Below the pieces are notes generated by a model, which was not told where the DNA came from, searched no databases, and saw only the letters and a program-made list of their open reading frames with translations. A stretch of DNA of 29,321 nt from LMEP-6097 sp049314535 (GTDB lineage Bacteria > Cyanobacteriota > Vampirovibrionia > LMEP-6097): positions 1 through 29,321 of the forward strand of contig JBMOEX010000010.1 of the NCBI GenBank assembly GCA_049314535.1, written 5' to 3'. Below are positions 1 through 6,528 of this stretch, in pieces; the stretch's first letter is position 1, and every line of letters starts with the position of its first letter. The position numbers and the translations under genes are program-made.

Positions 1-27
1 ATTTGTTAGATCTTTTTTAAAGATACA

Positions 28-60
28 AGGCTGAGGAGGACGAATGACCGCAATGGTCTC
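28..60 (+). repeat. Deletion derivative of the 121-bp palindromic element
   Basis: The stretch matches the 5' half of the element core (AAGGCTGAGGAGGACGAATG, then ACCGCA) and then jumps to ATGGTCTC, which resembles the end of the right arm of the copy at 21883-22003 (GTGGTCTC). The middle of the element is missing. It lies just beyond the 3' end of hipB and runs antisense to it. No left arm is recognisable in the 27 bases before it. Confidence 0.7.
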
Positions 61-66
61 TTAAAA

Positions 67-405
67 TTACTGAATCACTCTCTCTACAATAGCTCTAATC
101 TCTTCATCAAGCATTAAATCAGCCACTTCAGGTATATCTTTCTCTAAAGCATATCTCAAAAGTCTTTTAACTAATAATTGAAAACCTCTTGGTGAAGCAA
201 TTTCCAGATGCAAGCCTAAGGCACCTGCAAGTTGAAGCACAGTAGAAAACTGTATATTCTCCTCAGCTTGCTCAAAGCGTGAAATAGTTTGAGTACTAAT
301 TCCCGTTAAAGCAGCTAATCTTTTCTGAGATACTTTCTGTTTTTTTCGCTCAGATTTAATCTCAGTGACTATAGTTTTTAAATATTTTTGAATATGCCGT
401 TCCAT
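67..405 (-). CDS. hipB: HipB-like XRE-family antitoxin/repressor
   Basis: A 112-aa protein with a Cro/C1-type helix-turn-helix at about residues 12-67; the core reads QKRLAALTGISTQTISRFEQ. The C-terminal 45 residues are mostly helical and could be a dimerisation or HipA-contact tail. It follows hipA, with its start 28 bp inside the 3' end of hipA, so the two should be co-translated. In the classical E. coli hipBA operon the antitoxin gene comes first; here the order is reversed. Family knowledge says HipB represses its own operon and neutralises the HipA kinase. The dyads at 1566-1663 fit that role. The HTH call is strong, and the HipB name rests mostly on the neighbour. Confidence 0.85.
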   Translation of the reverse strand: MERHIQKYLKTIVTEIKSERKKQKVSQKRLAALTGISTQTISRFEQAEENIQFSTVLQLAGALGLHLEIASPRGFQLLVKRLLRYALEKDIPEVADLMLDEEIRAIVERVIQ

Positions 406-1559
406 CTTTTTTTAATATGCTCCCTAAAAGCTTTTCTCAGTGAAGGATTTACTTTTTTACAAGCTTCTATAAAATCATAAACTTGATCCAACTTAGAGAA
501 AAAATCTTTCACGGTCTGTTCTAAAACTGCTTCACGTAACTTAAAGTCTGCACAAAGTATCTTTAAATGCTTAGCTTTAATATCGCCTAAAGGCAAATCA
601 AGTTTAGAATTAAATCCCAAAGCTAGATTAGGAGTCAATTCCTCATAATACCTTACAAAAACCATGTCATATAGAGGGCTCAACTTTAGGCCAGCAGCAT
701 TATGTAACATAGCAAAATTTTTCAAATGTGCATCAGTGTTACCTAAAAGCATACAAGCCAAAACCCTCCTAAAGAGCTTTTCAACGTCAACTTTATTACA
801 CAATTCACTATTATTCATATAATCAGCTAAATCTTTATAACTTAAATCATATTTATCTATAGCTTTCATCTGTAGCAGCGAAGCAAATTCTTCAAAATGT
901 ACTTTAGTTTTATTTTCAAGCCTATCAAAGCGTTTCACCAATAATGCCTCGCCAATACCTTCTATCTCAGCAAGCTGAGTTTCTGCAACTTCATCAGGTC
1001 TCAGTAAAATTTCAGTTACCTTCATGCAAAGATATTCATTCTCTAAAATTAACGGATACTTACCTTTCAGCTTCGCAATATACGTAGATGTCTCTCCTAA
1101 ATTGACAGGTACGAAACCATTTTCTCCTAAAGTTACTAGTATTTTAGGCTGCACACCAGACATAGAAGCTTTAGATTTTACAGCTATTTTTTTCGCATAA
1201 TCATTTTTATCAAGGTGGATTTGATACTGTGGATCTGGATCGACTACCGTCACAGCTCCGATCAAATCATAACCAAAAGCCATTAATAATTTAAATCTAT
1301 CATTTTCACGGATACCTAAGGCTCTAGCTTGAATCTGCGCAAGCCATCCCTCTGCGACAAGATTATCAAAAAAAGGATGTAAGCCGTTTTCAGAATAATG
1401 CTTATTTATATTTAAAGGTAATGTTACCGATACTGGATTATTACTGCTTTGTATAAAACTCTCATCATAAGTAAAACAAGTTCTTCCACCTGGCTGTTCT
1501 TCTAAGTAACCAACAAAATCATCATTTAAATAGACTTTCGCCCAATTAGAATTAGCCAT
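378..1559 (-). CDS. hipA: HipA-like serine/threonine kinase toxin
   Basis: A 393-aa HipA-fold protein. The N-terminal subdomain spans about residues 8-105 and contains FGYDLIGAV. SMSGVQPKI (132-140) corresponds to the Ser-containing regulatory loop of HipA (SVAGAQ in E. coli). LLVKRFDR (206-213) is a conserved core strand, NTDAHLKNF (274-282) is the catalytic loop with Asp and Asn, and LSPLYDM (293-299) holds the metal-binding Asp. All key residues are present, so the kinase looks active. Characterised family members phosphorylate glutamyl-tRNA synthetase or another translation factor; the target here is unknown. The ATG at 1559 has no clear Shine-Dalgarno sequence. Three operator-like dyads lie directly upstream, and hipB overlaps the 3' end. 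Confidence 0.93.
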   Translation of the reverse strand: MANSNWAKVYLNDDFVGYLEEQPGGRTCFTYDESFIQSSNNPVSVTLPLNINKHYSENGLHPFFDNLVAEGWLAQIQARALGIRENDRFKLLMAFGYDLIGAVTVVDPDPQYQIHLDKNDYAKKIAVKSKASMSGVQPKILVTLGENGFVPVNLGETSTYIAKLKGKYPLILENEYLCMKVTEILLRPDEVAETQLAEIEGIGEALLVKRFDRLENKTKVHFEEFASLLQMKAIDKYDLSYKDLADYMNNSELCNKVDVEKLFRRVLACMLLGNTDAHLKNFAMLHNAAGLKLSPLYDMVFVRYYEELTPNLALGFNSKLDLPLGDIKAKHLKILCADFKLREAVLEQTVKDFFSKLDQVYDFIEACKKVNPSLRKAFREHIKKRWNGIFKNI

Positions 1560-1565
1560 ATATAA

Positions 1566-1583
1566 TATCCAATATATTAGATA
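1566..1583. promoter_or_regulatory. HipB-type operator dyad O1
   Basis: TATCC-N8-AGATA, 7 bp upstream of the hipA start codon. It matches the architecture of the E. coli HipB operator (TATCC-N8-GGATA) except for one base. It is the first of three dyads whose left ends lie at 1566, 1606 and 1646. It is probably the autoregulatory site. Confidence 0.7.
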
Positions 1584-1605
1584 TTATACCCATTTAAGCA
1601 TTAAC

Positions 1606-1623
1606 TATCCAACATATTAGATA
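1606..1623. promoter_or_regulatory. HipB-type operator dyad O2
   Basis: TATCC-N8-AGATA, exactly 40 bp from O1, in the 150-bp gap between the divergent hipA and nagZ genes. The spacer (AACATATT) differs from O1 by one base. The 40-bp phase would put repressor dimers on roughly the same face of the helix. Confidence 0.7.
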
Positions 1624-1645
1624 TTTAATAATATTATTTTTAAAG

Positions 1646-1663
1646 TATCTGATATATTAGATA
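1646..1663. promoter_or_regulatory. HipB-type operator dyad O3
   Basis: TATCT-N8-AGATA, exactly 40 bp from O2. A fourth left half-site, TATCC, begins at 1686, again 40 bp on, but lacks a good right half. O3 and this half-site lie only 20-60 bp upstream of nagZ, so the repressor might also affect nagZ. Confidence 0.65.
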
Positions 1664-1694
1664 TTTTAAAACTTAGATAATAAAATATCCATGA

Positions 1695-1700
1695 GATAAT
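1695..1700 (+). promoter_or_regulatory. -10-like hexamer close to nagZ start
   Basis: GATAAT ends 9 bp before the nagZ ATG. Transcription would then start within a few bases of the start codon, giving a leaderless or nearly leaderless mRNA. No -35 element was recognised. Such hexamers are common by chance in AT-rich DNA. Confidence 0.35.
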
Positions 1701-1709
1701 TAAAGCATT

Positions 1710-3269
1710 ATGCAACTCAGCAATCTCTTCATCTGCGGCTTTAAGGGAGCCACTTTAGACAAAGAAACCGCAGATAAACTTTTAGAGTTAAAGCCAGCTG
1801 GATTAATTCTCTTTGATACCAATATAGAAGAGCCTGAACAGTTAAAAAAACTCATCACCGATTTAAAAGATTTACTAGGCGAAGATATTTTAATTAGCGT
1901 CGATCAAGAAGGCGGTAAGGTAGAGCGCATCAGAAAAGTTTCGGCAAGCTTGCCAAGCCTCTATGCTCTCGGCACTGCTAGCGTAAAGAATCCAGATTAT
2001 TTAAAATCACACACTCAGCTCTTTGCTTCTGAATTAATTGATTTGGGCTTTAATTTAGTTTTTGCTCCCTGCTTAGATTTAAATACTAATCCTCTTAATC
2101 CCATTATCGGCACTAGAAGCCTTGGGAATGACGCGAAGCTAGTCTCCAAGCAGGCTACTGCGATTATCAATGAGTTAAAAAAATACCCCCTGCTTAACTG
2201 TGCTAAACACTTTCCTGGTCATGGTGACTCAATCAAAGATTCTCATCATGCTCTACCTTATATAGATTTAAGCGAAGAGTTATCCTTTAATAATCACCTA
2301 GAGCCTTTTCGCGCAGCGATAAACTCTGAAATAGACATGGTTATGACAGCCCATGCTATTTATAAGCTTCCTGAGAGCATTCAAAAAAAACTCTTAGGAA
2401 GTACTTTTAACAATAAACTGACGCAGGAAACATTAGAAAAACTACCAGCAAGCATTAATCCCTTTTTCGTAGAAGGTCTTCTTCAGCAAGAACTTAAGTT
2501 TAAAGGGCTGTGTGTAACCGATGAGATCACGATGAAAGCTCTGAGTGAATTTGGGGATTATAAAAGGATCTGCGAGCTGATGATAAAAGCTGGCAACGAT
2601 TTAATCATCTGGAACACTAATCTAGACGAAGCTTTAGAGATAGAAAGATCTAGCCCTACCTGCCATTTTAGTAAATCTCTGCGTGAGCATATCGAAAGTT
2701 CTATCGAGAAAATTAAACTAACTAAAGATCGACTTAGGGGTAAAAAAGCGCTAGAAATCGAATGCAGTTCTGGTTTAGATAAAAACAGGATTATGAAACA
2801 TACTTTAGACCCTAACCATAGAGAAGAATTAATAAAAGAGATGTCAAACATAGTTCAAGACAGCATTCAAATAAAACATAAAGCTCAAAATGGCTTAGAT
2901 GCAGAGTTATCCAGTTTCCTGCCGCTTAAACCTGATTATATTTTGGTTTTTGAACATCCTAAGCTAGAGGTTGAAGTTATCACGAGAGTATTTCCAGAAG
3001 CCAAATTAATAAAGTTCTCCAAAGAAACTGATTCTCTGAGTAATCTAATATTAAACGCAGAGAAAGAATTAACCGAAGTCTCAAAGAGTTCTTTAAAATA
3101 TTTAATATTGACTTTCCAATGCTGGAGCGATTCAAAATTAGAAAGCCTTATTTTAAATTTTAAAAAGTATTTTCCCGATACTGTTCATGTTGAATGTGAT
3201 TTTGATAGTGAAATAGCTGATATCAATCTAGGTGGTGCAAATTTGGTACATTACAAAGCACTCACATAA
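1710..3269 (+). CDS. nagZ: Beta-N-acetylhexosaminidase, GH3 (NagZ-like)
   Basis: A 519-aa family 3 glycoside hydrolase. Visible motifs are DQEGG (65-69), RSLG (136-139), KHFPGHGDS (166-174; the His-containing loop that acts as general acid/base in NagZ) and VTDEITMKA (269-277), whose Asp271 is the expected nucleophile. The catalytic domain covers about residues 1-340. The remaining 180 residues form a second alpha/beta domain like that of longer GH3 N-acetylglucosaminidases. The enzyme removes GlcNAc from muropeptides during cell-wall recycling. No signal peptide is seen, so it is probably cytoplasmic. It stands alone, divergent from hipA and convergent with the glycosyltransferase gene. Confidence 0.9.
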   Translation: MQLSNLFICGFKGATLDKETADKLLELKPAGLILFDTNIEEPEQLKKLITDLKDLLGEDILISVDQEGGKVERIRKVSASLPSLYALGTASVKNPDYLKSHTQLFASELIDLGFNLVFAPCLDLNTNPLNPIIGTRSLGNDAKLVSKQATAIINELKKYPLLNCAKHFPGHGDSIKDSHHALPYIDLSEELSFNNHLEPFRAAINSEIDMVMTAHAIYKLPESIQKKLLGSTFNNKLTQETLEKLPASINPFFVEGLLQQELKFKGLCVTDEITMKALSEFGDYKRICELMIKAGNDLIIWNTNLDEALEIERSSPTCHFSKSLREHIESSIEKIKLTKDRLRGKKALEIECSSGLDKNRIMKHTLDPNHREELIKEMSNIVQDSIQIKHKAQNGLDAELSSFLPLKPDYILVFEHPKLEVEVITRVFPEAKLIKFSKETDSLSNLILNAEKELTEVSKSSLKYLILTFQCWSDSKLESLILNFKKYFPDTVHVECDFDSEIADINLGGANLVHYKALT

Positions 3270-3306
3270 ACCCTTTCAAACTAATCTAACAGAATTTTAA
3301 AGAGCC

Positions 3307-4419
3307 TCACTCTTCCTTAAATTCGATCACTTTCTTTTTTATAATCCTGTCTTTAAAACTAAACTTCTTATTTTTCTCTCTTTGCGCCAAAAGAACAGCT
3401 GCATTCATCTCACCTAAAACCTGGCAAAGCTTAAAAGTAACATAATGTAACTTTTTCTTATCAAATAAAACTAGGATATAGAGTAACTCACAAGCTACAT
3501 AAAATATCTTTAAATGCAAATAAAGAGGGATTCTAGCAATCTTAACTTTAGTGAACTCAGGATAAAATAATCTATCTCCACTGCTAATCTGAAATAAATC
3601 TGGGGCAGAACGCTTAAGCCTGTCTGTATGAGCTATCCAATAAAGGCTTCTACCTGTTTTAAAATAACTAGTTCTCACATAATGCTCATCTAGATGCTCT
3701 GGCTTAATGGGGTGAAAGACTATACACTGTGGCACATATAGCATTGGAATGTTTATAGCAGCAAGGTAATCAAAAAATTCGTAATCCTCATGTGAGCCAA
3801 GACCACCTTCAGCATTAGCTCCTAAGTCCACTCTGAAAATTCCACAGTTAATAAAAATTTCTCTGCGGATAAAAACATTTATACCTGATGGATAATCCGC
3901 CTTACCAAACTCTGTATCAAAAGGATAAAACCTCTCCTCATCACCGTAACTATGACCCCTGAATACATCTTGGTCAACACCATAAGGTGGTTCTAAATCA
4001 AGCCATTCAGGCAAAGCATCCTCCCAAAGAGGTATAGAACGTCCACCATAGACACCTATTTCATGCTGTAAACAATTAGAAGCTAGCTTATAAGCTTCTC
4101 TTAGCCAATCCTCATCCAAAGAAATATCATCATGCAGAAAGGCCAGCAGATTACCTTGCGACTTCTCTATTCCAGTATTACGTGCAGCTGCAATACCTTG
4201 CATGGGTTCAAAAATATACTTAACGCTTAAAGTATTCGCTTCAATAAATTTATAAATAACGCCTTTAGTGTCATCTCCAGAATTATTATCAACAAGAATT
4301 AATTCAATAGACTGCTCTTCAGGAGCTAAACTTACATGCTGCTCTAAAATATCATTTAACAATTGCTCAAGCAAATTTGCTCTATTATATGTGGTGATTA
4401 TTATACTCAGTTTAATCAT
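3307..4419 (-). CDS. Family 2 glycosyltransferase
   Basis: A 370-aa GT-A fold enzyme. It starts with the GT2 opening LSIIITTYNRANLLEQLL, has LILVDNNSGDDT for nucleotide binding, the DXD-type HDD motif at residues 96-98, and a likely catalytic-base region SHEDYEFF near 210. A hydrophobic stretch near residues 300-325 could associate with the membrane. It probably transfers a sugar from a nucleotide donor to a glycan or lipid; donor and acceptor cannot be read from the sequence. Its start codon lies only 9 bp from that of queA on the other strand, so its promoter must lie in or near the queA coding region. There is no partner glycan cluster nearby. Confidence 0.88.
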   Translation of the reverse strand: MIKLSIIITTYNRANLLEQLLNDILEQHVSLAPEEQSIELILVDNNSGDDTKGVIYKFIEANTLSVKYIFEPMQGIAAARNTGIEKSQGNLLAFLHDDISLDEDWLREAYKLASNCLQHEIGVYGGRSIPLWEDALPEWLDLEPPYGVDQDVFRGHSYGDEERFYPFDTEFGKADYPSGINVFIRREIFINCGIFRVDLGANAEGGLGSHEDYEFFDYLAAINIPMLYVPQCIVFHPIKPEHLDEHYVRTSYFKTGRSLYWIAHTDRLKRSAPDLFQISSGDRLFYPEFTKVKIARIPLYLHLKIFYVACELLYILVLFDKKKLHYVTFKLCQVLGEMNAAVLLAQREKNKKFSFKDRIIKKKVIEFKEE

Positions 4420-4428
4420 TGAGGGACT

Positions 4429-5604
4429 ATGTTAATTGACGATTTTGATTTTGAGCTACCGGGGGAATTAGTCGCTAAGTATCCACTAAATAAAAGGGAT
4501 AATTCTCGCTTGCTCTATTATAAGCGAGAAATTCAGGAAGCACCAAATCCCCAAGGCACTATTTCACAAGAACTTAATAAAAATATCGAACATAAATCCT
4601 TTAAAGATATCTGCTCCATTTTAAAAGCGGGAGATATTTTAGTCAGGAATGTCACTAGAGTGTTAGCAGCAAGATTTTTCGTTACAGATAAAGAGAAGCC
4701 TGAAAATAAAGCCATTGAAATACTTTTAGTTAAAGAATTATCGGATCATGAGGACGACGGAAATGCAGAAATTGGAGTTTGGGACCAGTCCCATAATAAG
4801 GAGTACCGCTGGACGGCTCTAGCCAAGCCTGGAAAAAAAATTAAAACTAATCCTCGATCTTATATCATCAGTGGCTCATCAGAAGAAATAATTATTTTCA
4901 AGGAAAATGCAGCAAATGGAGTTGTGCAGCGGTCTTCAAATGAAGATGGAATGATGATAGTCGAATTCAAAAGCTATGAGCAATTTATAAACATAATCAC
5001 GAATCACGGCACTATGCCGATACCACCGTATCTACAAAGGAGTGCCGAAGATAGTGATAAAGACCGCTATCAGACGGTCTATTCCAAACAGGACTCTCTC
5101 GGCAGCAGTATTGCAGCACCTACTGCTGGATTGCATTTTACCGAAGAGATCATTCAAGAACTTACAAATAAAGGAGTTGAATTTATAGACTTAAATTTAG
5201 ATGTAGGTATAGGAACCTTTAAACCTGTCAGCGTAAGTGAAGTAAAAGATCATAAGATGCATTTCGAGACTTATGAAATCAGTCCTGAAAACTGGGATAA
5301 AATTCAGTCAGCCAAAGCAGAAGGGAGGAAAATAATCGCTATCGGCACTACTAGCCTACGCTGCCTTGAAAGCATAGCTATTACCGGTAAACTGTGTGGT
5401 GAAACCGATTTATACATATACCCTGGGAATTTTAAATTTAAAATTATAGACGGACTTCTCACTAATTTTCATCTGCCTAAGTCCACTTTATTACTATTAG
5501 TAAGTGCCTTAATCGGCATAGAGGAATGTAAAGCTCTTTACAGGATAGCCGTTGAAGAAAAATATCGATTCTTTAGTTATGGTGACTGCTGCCTTTTACT
5601 TTAA
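4429..5604 (+). CDS. queA: tRNA preQ1(34) S-adenosylmethionine ribosyltransferase-isomerase QueA
   Basis: A 391-aa QueA, longer than the usual 340-350. It makes epoxyqueuosine from preQ1 in tRNA wobble position 34 using SAM. Conserved blocks are FDFELPGELVAKYPL at the N-terminus, GTMPIPPYLQR, DRYQTVYSK, SIAAPTAGLHFTEE, GIGTFKPV and DGLLTNFHLPKSTLLLLVSAL, ending at FFSYGD. The extra length is partly explained by two in-frame fragments of the palindromic element, at residues 105-121 (DHEDDGNAEIGV) and 159-169 (ENAANGVVQR). Both fall in the poorly conserved middle region. GAGGG at 4420-4424 is a Shine-Dalgarno sequence for the ATG at 4429. It heads a long plus-strand run. Confidence 0.96.
   Translation: MLIDDFDFELPGELVAKYPLNKRDNSRLLYYKREIQEAPNPQGTISQELNKNIEHKSFKDICSILKAGDILVRNVTRVLAARFFVTDKEKPENKAIEILLVKELSDHEDDGNAEIGVWDQSHNKEYRWTALAKPGKKIKTNPRSYIISGSSEEIIIFKENAANGVVQRSSNEDGMMIVEFKSYEQFINIITNHGTMPIPPYLQRSAEDSDKDRYQTVYSKQDSLGSSIAAPTAGLHFTEEIIQELTNKGVEFIDLNLDVGIGTFKPVSVSEVKDHKMHFETYEISPENWDKIQSAKAEGRKIIAIGTTSLRCLESIAITGKLCGETDLYIYPGNFKFKIIDGLLTNFHLPKSTLLLLVSALIGIEECKALYRIAVEEKYRFFSYGDCCLLL
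4743..4792 (+). repeat. 5'-truncated palindromic element inside queA
   Basis: The last ~34 bases of the element core (GATCATGAGGACGACG, then GCAGAAATTGGAG) are followed by a right arm GTTTGGGACCAGTCCC. No matching left arm or 5' half is present upstream. It is read in the standard frame as DHEDDGNAEIGV. Confidence 0.9.
4903..4936 (+). repeat. Second 5'-truncated palindromic element inside queA
   Basis: GCAGCAAATGGAG is followed by arm GTTGTGCAGCGGTCTT. This arm matches that of the intergenic copy at 21883-22003 (GTTGTGCAGTGGTCTC) at 14 of 16 positions. It is read in the standard frame as ENAANGVVQRS. Confidence 0.75.
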
Positions 5605-5626
5605 GAAGTATTTCGCTACACGCCCA
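5604..5626 (+). repeat. Degenerate 3' end of the palindromic element
   Basis: CGCTACACGCCCA, between queA and adk, is identical to the right-arm end of the coaBC copy (6888-6899). The bases just before it (AGAAGTATTT) are a weak match to the end of the core. It is short, so chance similarity is not fully excluded. Confidence 0.5.
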
Positions 5627-5645
5627 TGTTAAAATTTCTCCATAC

Positions 5646-6308
5646 ATGGAAAATTTAAGAATCCTATTTATCGGTCCAGCAGGTGCAGGCAAGGGGACGC
5701 AAGCAGCTAAGCTCGCAGAAGAGTTTAAGCTTGAACACATCAGCACTGGTGACCTTATCAGAACTGAAATCAAAAGTGAATCTGCTTTAGGAAAAGAAGT
5801 TAAAGCTATAGTTGAGCGTGGAGAGTTAGTCTCTGACGACATCGTCAATGAAATAGTTAAAAGTAAATTAAAAACCACTAATAGATTTCTGTTAGATGGT
5901 TACCCAAGAACATTAGAACAAGCTAAATTCTTAGCCGAGGTTAGCCCACTTGATTATATATTCGCCTTAAACGTCCGCAAAGAAATTCTTGTGGAAAGAC
6001 TGAGTGGCAGAAGAATGTGTTCTAAAACTCAAGATCCAAACTGTAAAGGCATGTTCCACGTCCTATTCACTCCACCTAAAATAGAAGGGCTCTGTGATTT
6101 ATGTGGTTCAGAGCTATACCAAAGAAAAGATGACAATCCTGAAATTATAGAAAGAAGGCTCAGCACTTATGAAGCAGAAACTGGTTTACCTTTAACTCAA
6201 TTCTATAATAATTATAAATCAGGTAAATTTATTGAATTAGATGCGGAACTGAGTCCAGATGAGGTGTACAAAAACATTACGCAGTCTTTAGCTCAAGCTG
6301 TGGTATAA
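5646..6308 (+). CDS. adk: Adenylate kinase, LID with four cysteines
   Basis: A 220-aa adenylate kinase that interconverts AMP + ATP and 2 ADP in the cytoplasm. The P-loop GPAGAGKGT is at residues 10-18, HISTGDLIR at 31-39 and DGYPRT at 84-89, with LID residues RR at 122-123 and RKDDN at 160-164. The LID carries four Cys (125, 133, 150, 153), as in zinc-type long-form enzymes. However, the first pair is separated by seven residues instead of the usual two, so zinc geometry may be altered. The gene starts 41 bp after queA and is followed 11 bp later by the omega-like gene. No strong Shine-Dalgarno sequence is seen before the ATG. Confidence 0.96.
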   Translation: MENLRILFIGPAGAGKGTQAAKLAEEFKLEHISTGDLIRTEIKSESALGKEVKAIVERGELVSDDIVNEIVKSKLKTTNRFLLDGYPRTLEQAKFLAEVSPLDYIFALNVRKEILVERLSGRRMCSKTQDPNCKGMFHVLFTPPKIEGLCDLCGSELYQRKDDNPEIIERRLSTYEAETGLPLTQFYNNYKSGKFIELDAELSPDEVYKNITQSLAQAVV

Positions 6309-6319
6309 TTACTTGACTT

Positions 6320-6523
6320 ATGCCTAATAATCAGAGCGATTCTACTAATAAGTTCTTAAGTGAGATTATAGACTACGAAGAGAACATCTATGAGATGACT
6401 AGAGAGATCGCGGGCGTGGCTAAAAGAATTAAAGAGCAGGATAAAGAAGAGCCTAGCCCTTACCCACCTATTCTTAAAGCTATTAAGGAAGTTTACGTAC
6501 ACAGAGTAGAAAATCGTTACTAA
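6320..6523 (+). CDS. rpoZ: Probable RNA polymerase omega subunit (divergent)
   Basis: A 67-aa protein. ENIYEMTREIAGVAKRI resembles the omega helix that normally reads NRFxLVLxAxxRARQL, and PILKAIKEVYVHRVE resembles the following PVxIALREIAEGRI segment. Omega is a small RNA polymerase assembly factor that clamps beta-prime. The position supports this: rpoZ commonly sits just before coaBC in many bacteria, and here it ends 5 bp before the coaBC start. The sequence is divergent enough that a non-omega small protein is possible. Confidence 0.6.
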   Translation: MPNNQSDSTNKFLSEIIDYEENIYEMTREIAGVAKRIKEQDKEEPSPYPPILKAIKEVYVHRVENRY

Positions 6524-6528
6524 CTCAA

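Noticed and set aside
3270..3306. Terminator between convergent nagZ and glycosyltransferase genes
   Set aside because: No stem with a following T-run could be found in the 37-bp gap.
4731..4936. One split element covering both queA fragments
   Set aside because: Both fragments are 3' ends with different arms, so they are two remnants and not two halves of one copy.
5060..5083. Dyad AGACCGC...GACGGTCT in queA, similar to element arms
   Set aside because: It encodes the conserved QueA block DRYQTVY, so it is explained by the protein and is not flanked by core sequence.
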